Positions 1-4,785 of a stretch of 9,721 nt of DNA are shown here, piece after piece. The notes below the pieces were generated by a model that saw nothing but the letters and a program-made list of their open reading frames with translations, searched no databases and had not been told where the DNA came from. Numbering within the stretch: the first letter of the stretch is position 1; every line of letters starts with the position of its first letter. A program made the position numbers and the translations under genes. The DNA comes from Actinomycetota bacterium (GTDB lineage Bacteria; Actinomycetota; Thermoleophilia; Miltoncostaeales; Miltoncostaeaceae): assembly GCA_005800465.1 (NCBI GenBank), contig SYFI01000044.1:1-9721 (forward strand), given 5' to 3'.

Positions 1-60
1 ATTATTCAAAGTTATGGATGCAAGAGACAAGGCAAGGAATCAGAAATGATTGTGAGAAGT
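1..60. other. AT-rich flank with no recognisable gene
   Basis: These 60 bases are about 35% GC by hand count, against clearly GC-rich sequence in the rest of the window. No gene or RNA is visible. The segment starts immediately beyond the CCA end of the tRNA-Glu, which is the side where integrative elements join tRNA genes. Too little is visible to say whether it belongs to such an element or is a short AT-rich intergenic or terminator region. Confidence 0.5.
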
Positions 61-137
61 TGGTAGCCCGAAGGGGAGTCGAACCCCTCTTTCCGCCGTG
101 AAAGGGCAGCGTCCTAGACCGCTAGACGATGGGGGCC
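61..137 (-). tRNA. tRNA-Glu (UUC), with encoded CCA and a poorly paired acceptor stem
   Basis: Read on the minus strand, this shows a D-arm (GTCT ... GGAC), an anticodon loop CTTTCAC giving anticodon UUC on a five-pair stem with one G-U, a T-arm AGGGG-TTCGACT-CCCCT, discriminator A and a genomically encoded CCA (61-63). The body resembles bacterial tRNA-Glu. The acceptor stem is odd. The 3' strand is TCGGGCT, while the 5' strand is GCCCCCA (or GGCCCCC with one extra base). Aligned as GCCCCCA, positions 2-71 and 6-67 are C-C mismatches and 1-72 is G-U. The gene may be functional but atypical, decayed, or have had its 3' end swapped by integration. The 5' boundary is uncertain by one base. Confidence 0.88.
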
Positions 138-153
138 TGAGGCCTGCTCAGGC
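135..153 (-). terminator. hairpin between the small Cys/His gene and the tRNA
   Basis: GCCTGAG and CTCAGGC form a perfect 7-bp stem around a 5-base loop. It lies after the stop of the minus-strand gene at 173 and touches the 5' end of the tRNA. There is no T-run, so it could be a weak terminator or a processing structure for a transcript that includes the tRNA. Confidence 0.35.
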
Positions 154-172
154 TAGCGATCCGCCAGCCTGG

Positions 173-415
173 TCAGGCGGCCTGCTGCCCCTGTTCCTGT
201 TCGACATCAGCAGGAGGGCTGCAGGCAGGGCATGGAGCCCAGTGGGCGGCGAGGTACTTCCACGGCCCATGAATGGTGTCGCGAACACCCGGATCGCCGC
301 GATGCGGTGCTTCCGGACAGTTGAGACGGTGGTACTGGCTGAAGCCGCCGGTGCTGTAGTGGCCGACAACGCCTTCGAATTCCACTCGATCGAGTGGCTC
401 ATGCAGAACGCTCAT
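173..415 (-). CDS. 80-aa Cys/His protein, probable small zinc-binding module
   Basis: The start is set by a perfect AAGGAGG (423-429) seven bases before ATG at 415. A longer reading in the same frame from 445 would put that site inside the gene. The protein has a Y-H-R-x2-C segment (His29, Cys33) and an A-x5-P-C-P-A-C-S-P-P segment (Cys62, Cys65). This His-x3-Cys ... Cys-x2-Cys layout, with Pro-Cys-x2-Cys-x-Pro at the end, recalls the small zinc modules (YHRxxC ... GYxPCxxC, related in look to the Ada N-terminal domain) usually found as C-terminal tails of bacterial secreted proteins and nucleases. Here it makes up most of the protein, the middle is longer than usual, and the C-terminus is acidic and Gln-rich. 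There is no signal peptide or membrane segment. Function is unknown. Coding status is well supported by the ribosome-binding site; family assignment is from memory of the pattern. Confidence 0.7.
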   Translation of the reverse strand: MSVLHEPLDRVEFEGVVGHYSTGGFSQYHRLNCPEAPHRGDPGVRDTIHGPWKYLAAHWAPCPACSPPADVEQEQGQQAA

Positions 416-422
416 ATGCGTC

Positions 423-429
423 CCTCCTT
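423..429 (-). promoter_or_regulatory. consensus Shine-Dalgarno site inside a small hairpin
   Basis: AAGGAGG lies 7 bases before the ATG at 415 and decides that start. Its AGGAG can pair with the CTCCT just upstream (whole hairpin 424-437, 4-base loop). A second hairpin, GGGCAC-AGG-GTGCCC on the minus strand, sits at 440-454. The leader could therefore hide or expose the ribosome-binding site. Confidence 0.55.
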
Positions 430-439
430 GTGAGGAGCC

Positions 440-454
440 GGGCACCCTGTGCCC
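440..454 (-). promoter_or_regulatory. upstream leader hairpin of the small Cys/His gene
   Basis: A 6-bp perfect inverted repeat with a 3-base loop lies two bases upstream of the Shine-Dalgarno hairpin. The two could stack or compete. The rest of the 446-617 stretch shows no other gene; it presumably carries the promoter of the 173-415 gene, but I could not place it. Confidence 0.35.
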
Positions 455-617
455 GTTCGGATCATCTCTTTCCCTTGTGACGGTATCACCGGTGGCTCAT
501 TCGCCATCGCGAGCGGGGACCCTCACGACACCGCCGTAACGCGACCCAGCAGTGGCCTCAAACGCGATGCACCCATTCGCGTCATCGCTGCACCTGCCAC
601 GTCACCCAGAAAGGTGG

Positions 618-660
618 TCCTGCCCCGCAACCGCGTGCGCGCGGAACTTGCGGGGCAGGA
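618..660 (-). terminator. strong hairpin downstream of the cupredoxin gene
   Basis: TCCTGCCCCGCAA at 618-630 is the exact reverse complement of 648-660, giving a 13-bp perfect stem. The 17-base centre can pair further (CCGCG with CGCGG around a 4-base loop). It starts 6 bases after the stop codon of the minus-strand cupredoxin gene. Only a short T-run follows on that strand, so this is a terminator or mRNA 3'-stabilising structure with a weak U-tract. Confidence 0.7.
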
Positions 661-666
661 ATCCCT

Positions 667-1008
667 TTACTTCACCGTGATGGTGCCTTTCATGCCTCCG
701 GCCGCGTGGCCGGGCACGGTGCACATGTAGGACACGGTCCCCTTCTTGAGGGTCACCTTGATCGACTTGGTGCCCTTGTCGAATATCGGCGTGCTGACGG
801 ATCCGACCATCAGGTTGTGAGGTAGGCCCGACGTGTTCGTGTACTTGAAGATGTAGTTCCCGGGCTTCAGCGTCTTCGGCATGCCCGTGAGCATCAGACC
901 CGAGGTTGTCTTGGCACTAATCGTGGTGGTGGCGGCCATGGCCGGCGATGCGGCGATAACTGCAGATCCAGCGACGACAAGTGCGGCGATGCGGTAACGA
1001 GACTTCAT
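667..1008 (-). CDS. secreted plastocyanin/auracyanin-like cupredoxin
   Basis: This 113-residue protein has a signal peptide (basic start, hydrophobic core about 7-20, likely cleavage after Ala-Met-Ala near 25) followed by one compact beta-rich domain. The type-1 copper ligands are all visible: His64 in L-P-H-N-L, then Cys96, His101 and Met106 in the C-x4-H-x4-M loop (CTVPGHAAGGM). That loop spacing is like auracyanin and related small blue copper proteins, rather than the Cys-x2-His of plant plastocyanin. It should act outside the membrane as a one-electron carrier or copper-binding protein; its partner is not identifiable because no oxidase or reductase gene is nearby. A weak Shine-Dalgarno (AAAGGGA, 1012-1017 region) precedes ATG at 1008. 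The gene is monocistronic, with a hairpin after its stop and a divergent spacer upstream. The family call is secure; the physiological role is not. Confidence 0.9.
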   Translation of the reverse strand: MKSRYRIAALVVAGSAVIAASPAMAATTTISAKTTSGLMLTGMPKTLKPGNYIFKYTNTSGLPHNLMVGSVSTPIFDKGTKSIKVTLKKGTVSYMCTVPGHAAGGMKGTITVK

Positions 1009-1080
1009 GGGTCCCTTTCGATTGGATTCGGGAGATTACCGTGACGGTAGGCTTTCCAGACCAGTTGGCAAGATGGACCG

Positions 1081-1110
1081 GTCCCGGAGTGTCCCGAAGT
1101 GTCCCGGCCT
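1081..1110. repeat. three 10-base tandem repeats in a divergent spacer
   Basis: GTCCCGGAGT, GTCCCGAAGT and GTCCCGGCCT follow each other without gaps. The core GTCCCG recurs every 10 bases, about one helical turn, so copies would present the same DNA face. They lie 73-102 bases upstream of the cupredoxin start and about 110 bases upstream of the small membrane-protein gene, in a 213-base spacer with no gene. They may be regulator half-sites or a chance duplication. Confidence 0.6.
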
Positions 1111-1221
1111 GCTGGTGACGACCGTCAGAGACATGCCACTCGGTGGTCTGGCGGATGGGAAATTGGCCCACCAGGTCTGCTGAAATAGGTCCCCTCAGTC
1201 GGCCACCCTGAAAGAGATGTC

Positions 1222-1344
1222 ATGGCGAACGATCTTCCTGATATTCCGCCGATGCCGAAGTTCCTCACCACCGCCATCATCGCGACGGTGTTTGTGGCGC
1301 TTGCGGTCATCGTGCTGATAATCGTCATCAACAGCGCCGCCTAA
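1222..1344 (+). CDS. 40-aa single-pass membrane protein
   Basis: ATG at 1222 opens a 40-residue frame ending in TAA. A partial Shine-Dalgarno (AAAGAGA, 1211-1217) stands at a good distance. The protein has a short polar, Pro-rich N-terminus (MANDLPDIPPMPKF) and then an uninterrupted hydrophobic helix from about residue 15 to 36, ending in N-S-A-A. The single Lys before the helix suggests N-terminus in. The third positions are mostly C/G as expected for a real gene of this GC. It stands alone, divergent from the cupredoxin and convergent with the crcB pair 17 bases away. I do not recognise a family. It could be a small subunit or regulator of a membrane complex; no partner can be named. Confidence 0.6.
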   Translation: MANDLPDIPPMPKFLTTAIIATVFVALAVIVLIIVINSAA

Positions 1345-1354
1345 GCCCAGCACC

Positions 1355-1376
1355 TCCGCGCTCAGGCCAGCGCGGA
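1355..1376. terminator. hairpin between the small membrane gene and the crcB pair
   Basis: TCCGCGCT and AGCGCGGA form an 8-bp perfect stem with a 6-base loop. It starts 10 bases after the TAA of the plus-strand small gene and overlaps the TGA of the minus-strand crcB gene (1362-1364). It may act in both directions. No T-run is present. Confidence 0.5.
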
Positions 1377-1730
1377 CCCCGCGGCGAATCCCACCGCGAC
1401 GAGGGCCAGCCCACCCAGCACCGGAACCACGATGTTCATGAGTGCGGTGTTCCACCTGCCCACCCTTGCGACGTGGTCGGTCTCCACCATCCAGGTTGAG
1501 AATGTGGTGAACGATCCGAGGAACCCTGTTCCAAGGGCAATCACCAGGACGTCGGACGGGCTGGCACCCACCAGCAGCCCAAGAAGAAACGCCCCGAGGA
1601 GGTTGATGGCCAGTACTCCCCACGGAGCGTGCACGCCAAAGCGCGTTCCCATCAGGCGCCCGACTTCATATCGTGCAAACGCCCCGGCGGCCCCGGCGGA
1701 GACGGTGAGTGCCCATGTGAGCGGGGTCAC
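1362..1730 (-). CDS. crcB: fluoride ion channel CrcB/Fluc, second subunit of a pair
   Basis: This 122-residue, four-helix protein of normal CrcB length exports fluoride by a membrane channel. Family marks are G-A-A-G-A-F-A-R-Y in helix 1 (Arg20), the pore Asn43 in A-I-N-L-L-G, and the helix-3 break G-F-L-G-S-F-T-T-F-S-T (69-79) with the pore phenylalanines and the central sodium site. The start is GTG at 1730, whose bases overlap the TGA of the upstream crcB gene (GTGA, 4-base overlap), implying translational coupling. All five Arg are in helix 1/loop 1-2 (20, 25, 30) or loop 3-4 (89, 92). The N-terminus, loop 2-3 and C-terminus carry none, which predicts both ends outside. This frame happens to stay open through the first crcB gene, but that is not coding. 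Confidence 0.92.
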   Translation of the reverse strand: MTPLTWALTVSAGAAGAFARYEVGRLMGTRFGVHAPWGVLAINLLGAFLLGLLVGASPSDVLVIALGTGFLGSFTTFSTWMVETDHVARVGRWNTALMNIVVPVLGGLALVAVGFAAGSALA

Positions 1731-2110
1731 CGGTGCACCAGATCGACAGCACGTCGGCCGGCCACGGCAGCGAGCAGGCCGAGGGCGATGCTGACCCCGA
1801 GGTAGAACACGGCAGGCCCGGACCTGCCATCGCGCATCATCAGGAACCCCTCGAGCTCGAGCCCCGCAAATGTTGTGAGCGATCCGCAGAAGCCCACGGC
1901 GATGAGCGGGTGGAGCCAATGGGGAAGGTGCGGCCGCCACGCGATGAGGGCTGCAAGCACTGCGAGGAGGACCGTGCCCAACATGTTTGCGGTGAAGGTG
2001 GCCCATGGCCACTCGCCACGGGGTACGAGATCGCCCAACCCCGCGCGCACGGCGGCACCGATGGCGCCGCCGATCACGATCGCCATCACGATGGCCCGCC
2101 GCCCGCTCAC
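1727..2110 (-). CDS. crcB: fluoride ion channel CrcB/Fluc, first subunit of a pair
   Basis: This 127-residue, four-helix CrcB homologue has G-G-A-I-G-A-A-V-R in helix 1 (Arg22), Asn42 in T-A-N-M-L-G, and G-F-C-G-S-L-T-T-F at 73-81. After T-T-F it has Ala-Gly where most members and its partner have Ser-Thr, so one half of the pore signature differs. Arg4, Arg5, Arg119, Arg120, Arg127 and Arg59 place the N-terminus, C-terminus and loop 2-3 on the inside, the reverse of its partner. The pair therefore looks like a fixed-orientation antiparallel heterodimer. The start is taken as GTG at 2110, with no Shine-Dalgarno before it; an ATG at 2086 would give a protein eight residues shorter. A leaderless transcript is possible. 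No fluoride riboswitch is visible in the 58 bases upstream. Confidence 0.9.
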   Translation of the reverse strand: MSGRRAIVMAIVIGGAIGAAVRAGLGDLVPRGEWPWATFTANMLGTVLLAVLAALIAWRPHLPHWLHPLIAVGFCGSLTTFAGLELEGFLMMRDGRSGPAVFYLGVSIALGLLAAVAGRRAVDLVHR

Positions 2111-2119
2111 GTGGCAAGG

Positions 2120-2129
2120 GTACCGGTAC
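2120..2129. promoter_or_regulatory. 10-base palindrome in the crcB / binding-protein spacer
   Basis: GTACCGGTAC is a perfect palindrome centred in the 58-base spacer between the divergent starts at 2110 and 2169. Position suggests a shared operator, but a 10-base palindrome is weak evidence. Confidence 0.25.
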
Positions 2130-2168
2130 GTAGCATTGGCGGGTCATCTGAAACCCCTCGGAGGCTCC

Positions 2169-3296
2169 ATGCGCCGCACCCTCATTGCCCTCACACTTAC
2201 CGTTCCCCTCGTGGCGAGCACCATCGCTCTTGCCGGTGCATCAACCACCATGACGCCCGTGGTGATTGCCGGGTCAATGGCCTCAATCAACGGATCGGCT
2301 TCCCAGTACGGCGTCTCCCAGGCCCGCGGCGCATCGCTGGCGGCGGCGGAGAGTGGCGCCGGGAGATCATCGCGGGTGCGACTCATCCTCGCGGATGACC
2401 AGTCGAACGCCGATATGGGGCGCAATCAGATGATCGCCTTCGCCGGTACGCGCGTGGGGGCGGTGATCGGACCCACGCTCTCCGGCGTGGCAGCACTGGC
2501 CGACCCGGTTGCCGTTGCCTCTGGCATCCCCGTACTGGCGGTTACCAACACCACGCTCGACATCACGGCGGCCGGGTCCACTGTGTGGCGCATCTGTCTG
2601 GGCGAGAGCCAGATGATCCCGGCATCGGTGACCTACGCACGCACCACCAAGGGTGTGCGCACGGCCGCGCTCGTGTCGGTGACCGGCGATGCATACTCCG
2701 AAGGCGCCGCTTCGCAGTTCCGTACCACTGCCGCGGCGCAGGGCATCACCCTGGTTGCCGATGTCTCGATGCCACAGGGTTCATCCACTGCGCCGTCAGT
2801 GCTCGCCACCGCCGAGGCCGCACTGCCGCAGGCCATCTTCTTTGCCGCGCGCGATACCGATGCCATCAATCTGCTCGCAGCATCAAGCGACTTCACCGGT
2901 GTCAAGGTGGGGGGCAACGGCTACAACACGCCGACGGTCATCACCGCGTCGGGTGCCAACGCCAGCGGCCTCATCGTCAGTGCGTCATGGAACCCGGTGA
3001 AGAGGGATGCCGCCAGCCGGGCATTCGTAACGGCCTACGCGCGCAGGTACCCCGGCGACCAGGCGGATGCCTTTGCCGCGCAGGCCTACGCGGGCGTTCA
3101 GGTGCTGCGCGCGGCGGTCGCCATCGGAAATGGCACATCAGCACGGGCGGTACAGCGCGGGCTTGTGCGAATGCACAGCGCGAAGACGGTGCTTGGCACC
3201 ATCAGGTTCCCCGGCAGCAGCCACGAGGCCACGTACCCGGCCACCGTGCAGCAGGTGTCGGGCGGGGTGCTGAAGCCGGCCCCCGCGGCCGGCTGA
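2169..3296 (+). CDS. secreted branched-chain amino acid-type solute-binding protein (Peripla_BP_6 fold)
   Basis: This 375-residue protein has a signal peptide (Arg2-Arg3, hydrophobic 5-22, Ala-Leu-Ala near 22). It then has the two-lobe LivJ/LivK-like pattern: an opening strand with a ligand-contacting Ser-rich turn (about 31-46), R-G-A-S-L-A-A-A, the G-A-V-I-G-P-T-x-S-G turn (97-106), P-V-A-V-A-S-G-I-P-V-L (113-123), and A-D-A-F-A-A-Q-A-Y near the C-terminus. The family binds branched-chain amino acids, amides or aromatic acids for ABC uptake. There is no permease or ATPase beside it, and no lipobox: the only Cys is Cys143, inside the mature domain. It should therefore be freely secreted unless anchored otherwise, which is unusual for a Gram-positive-type binding protein. 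The start ATG follows GGAGG by 4 bases; the frame stays open upstream across crcB, but that part is non-coding. Substrate is unknown. Confidence 0.88.
   Translation: MRRTLIALTLTVPLVASTIALAGASTTMTPVVIAGSMASINGSASQYGVSQARGASLAAAESGAGRSSRVRLILADDQSNADMGRNQMIAFAGTRVGAVIGPTLSGVAALADPVAVASGIPVLAVTNTTLDITAAGSTVWRICLGESQMIPASVTYARTTKGVRTAALVSVTGDAYSEGAASQFRTTAAAQGITLVADVSMPQGSSTAPSVLATAEAALPQAIFFAARDTDAINLLAASSDFTGVKVGGNGYNTPTVITASGANASGLIVSASWNPVKRDAASRAFVTAYARRYPGDQADAFAAQAYAGVQVLRAAVAIGNGTSARAVQRGLVRMHSAKTVLGTIRFPGSSHEATYPATVQQVSGGVLKPAPAAG
3274..3294. terminator. hairpin at the convergent ends of the binding-protein and sufE genes
   Basis: AGCCGGCC and GGCCGGCT form an 8-bp perfect stem with a 5-base loop, overlapping the last codons and first stop base of the plus-strand gene. 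The two convergent stops are only 4 bases apart, so this stem can serve both transcripts. There is no T-run in either direction. Confidence 0.45.
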
Positions 3297-3300
3297 CCAT

Positions 3301-3726
3301 CTAGGCGGACATACCTGCGGCCACGCGCCGCTTCATACGCGCGAGCATGCCCGACATGCCGCGCATGCGAAGTGGCGACACCAAGTCATCGAGCCCCATG
3401 GACAGGTAGAAGTCGTTGGGGGTGGAGAGGATCTCGTCGGGCGTGCCGCCGTCGAGCCCGGCGTGCAGCACCGATGCGAATCCACGTGATGTGGGAGCCT
3501 CGTGTGGGGCATCAAAGAACAGTCGCACCGGCTGGCCAGCCTCCACTTCCACTGCAAGAAACAGCGGAGCCGTGCACTCCTCCACCGGTTCCATTGCGTC
3601 GCGATCGTCGAGGAGGCGCTGAGGCAGCGGTGGCAGCGCGTCGGCGAATTCAAGGAGCAGCGGCAGGCGCAGCTCCTTCGGCGTGTCGGCGAACTCCTCG
3701 ACAATCTCGTGCAGGGCGTCTCTCAT
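3301..3726 (-). CDS. sufE: SufE-like cysteine desulfurase activator / sulfur acceptor
   Basis: This 141-residue cytoplasmic protein has SufE length. The persulfide-carrying cysteine is Cys51 in E-E-C-T-A-P-L-F, followed by the conserved F-D-A-P-x-E-A-P-T-S-R-G-F-A-S segment and the C-terminal S-P-L-R-M-R-G-M helix typical of actinobacterial SufE. SufE takes sulfur from a SufS-type desulfurase and passes it to the Fe-S assembly scaffold. It starts at ATG 3726, 14 bases after the stop of the sulfurtransferase, without a Shine-Dalgarno, so translation is probably coupled to that gene. In Mycobacterium the sseA sulfurtransferase and a SufE-like gene are also adjacent, which supports a functional pair. 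No sufS, sufB, sufC or sufD is in the window. Confidence 0.92.
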   Translation of the reverse strand: MRDALHEIVEEFADTPKELRLPLLLEFADALPPLPQRLLDDRDAMEPVEECTAPLFLAVEVEAGQPVRLFFDAPHEAPTSRGFASVLHAGLDGGTPDEILSTPNDFYLSMGLDDLVSPLRMRGMSGMLARMKRRVAAGMSA

Positions 3727-3740
3727 CGCGGTGCGGAGGG

Positions 3741-4619
3741 CTAGGGCTTCTCGATGGGGACGCGCACGGCGTTGCCCCACTCCACCCACGAGCCGTCGTA
3801 ATTTCGCACGTTTTCAAATCCCAGCAGGTGGGTGAGCACAAACCACGTGTGACTGGATCGCTCGCCGATGCGGCAGTAGGCAATGACGTCATCCTGCGGG
3901 GTGAGGCCGATCTCTCCCTGGTAGATCGCTCTCAGCTGGTCCACGGGCAAGAACGTGCCGTCGGTTTCATCGGCGGCACGGCGCCATGGCACGCTGTGCG
4001 CTGTGGGGATGTGTCCGCCCCGGAGCGCGCCCTCCTGTGGGTAGTCGGCCATGTGCAGAAGCTCACCTGTGAACTCGGCGGGGGAGCGCACGTCGACCAG
4101 CGGCCCGTTGCCGATGTGCGCGAGCACCTGCTCGCGGTAGGCACGGATGACGCTGTCGTCGCGCTGGGTCACGGGGTAGTCGGTGGCAGCTGGGGCGGGG
4201 ATGTCGGTGGTCACGGCCCGGCCCTCGTCAATCCACTTCTTCCGACCTCCGTCGAGCAGGCGCACGTCGGCATGGCCGAATAGCGAGGTGACCCACAGGG
4301 CGTAGGCAGCCCACCAGTTGTTCTGGTCGCCGTAGAACACGATGGTGGTATCGGGGGTGATGCCCTTGGCGCGCATGAGGGCGGCGAAGGCATCGGCGTC
4401 CACGTAGTCGCGCGTGAGCGGGTCGTTCAGGTCGGTGTGCCAGTCGATCTTCACCGCGCCCGGGATGTGCCCGGTGTCGTACAGCAACACGTCCTCGTCG
4501 CTCTCGGCCACCACCAGCCCCGGTGTGCCCAGGTTGGCCTCAAGCCACGAAGTGGTGACAAGGCGCTCGGGGTGCGCGTACTGCTGAATAGTGGTGGTTG
4601 CGTCGAACTCAGCGGGCAT
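3741..4619 (-). CDS. sseA: thiosulfate/3-mercaptopyruvate sulfurtransferase with two rhodanese domains
   Basis: This 292-residue protein has two rhodanese domains in tandem. The N-terminal domain (about 19-138) is inactive, with Asp98 in F-Y-G-D-Q-N-N-W-W where a catalytic Cys would sit. The C-terminal domain (about 160-290) has catalytic Cys249 in A-Y-C-R-I-G-E-R-S, plus the D-V-R-S-P-x-E-F and G-H-I-P motifs. It transfers sulfur from thiosulfate or 3-mercaptopyruvate to a thiol acceptor. The loop C-R-I-G-E-R-S is that of the CysA/SseA type of Actinomycetota, so thiosulfate is the likelier donor. ATG 4619 follows GAAGG at suitable distance. It is the first gene of a two-gene unit with sufE. 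A 16-base palindrome lies 48 bases upstream. The alternative symbol cysA is used for close relatives. Confidence 0.92.
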   Translation of the reverse strand: MPAEFDATTTIQQYAHPERLVTTSWLEANLGTPGLVVAESDEDVLLYDTGHIPGAVKIDWHTDLNDPLTRDYVDADAFAALMRAKGITPDTTIVFYGDQNNWWAAYALWVTSLFGHADVRLLDGGRKKWIDEGRAVTTDIPAPAATDYPVTQRDDSVIRAYREQVLAHIGNGPLVDVRSPAEFTGELLHMADYPQEGALRGGHIPTAHSVPWRRAADETDGTFLPVDQLRAIYQGEIGLTPQDDVIAYCRIGERSSHTWFVLTHLLGFENVRNYDGSWVEWGNAVRVPIEKP

Positions 4620-4666
4620 TGGCGTGCCTTCTTGATGTCGTGTCTGGGCCGGGATACCGGGAAGTA

Positions 4667-4690
4667 CGATGACATGTCATCGATGTCATC
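4667..4690. promoter_or_regulatory. 16-base palindrome plus a third half-site, candidate operator
   Basis: CGATGACATGTCATCG (4667-4682) is a perfect 16-base palindrome. The half-site is repeated once more as GATGTCATC at 4682-4690, so three copies of GATGACAT lie within 24 bases. It sits 48-71 bases before the sulfurtransferase start, where a promoter would be. The rest of the 4620-4745 spacer shows only a 12-base GC palindrome (4705-4716). Confidence 0.5.
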
Positions 4691-4745
4691 CGCCCGGACG
4701 TCTGCGGCGGCCGCCGTGGCCACCGGTTCGATGATGTATGAGATC

Positions 4746-4778
4746 GGCCTGTGGCGCACGGGTGGTGCGCCACAGGCC
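4746..4778 (-). terminator. 14-bp hairpin after the 465-aa secreted protein gene
   Basis: GGCCTGTGGCGCAC (4746-4759) pairs perfectly with 4765-4778 around a 5-base loop. It begins 7 bases past the TAG of the minus-strand gene. There is no T-run beyond it, so termination may depend on the hairpin alone or on Rho. It also insulates the sulfur operon promoter downstream. Confidence 0.7.
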
Positions 4779-4785
4779 CTAGGCG

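Noticed and set aside
98..433. 111-residue plus-strand frame across the tRNA
   Set aside because: It runs through the tRNA and opposite the small gene that has a perfect Shine-Dalgarno; no ribosome-binding site of its own.
449..730. 93-residue plus-strand frame
   Set aside because: It runs through the 13-bp hairpin and into the antisense of the cupredoxin gene; no supporting signal.
1362..2147. 261-residue minus-strand frame spanning both crcB genes
   Set aside because: Its second half is the real CrcB; its first half is an out-of-frame reading of the first crcB gene, Arg/His-rich and without helices.
1875..2168. Upstream extension of the binding-protein frame
   Set aside because: It lies antisense to crcB, and the ATG at 2169 has both a Shine-Dalgarno and a proper signal peptide right after it.
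3372..4283. 303-residue plus-strand frame
   Set aside because: It is antisense to the sufE and sulfurtransferase genes, which are well-matched families; an open frame opposite GC-rich genes is expected.
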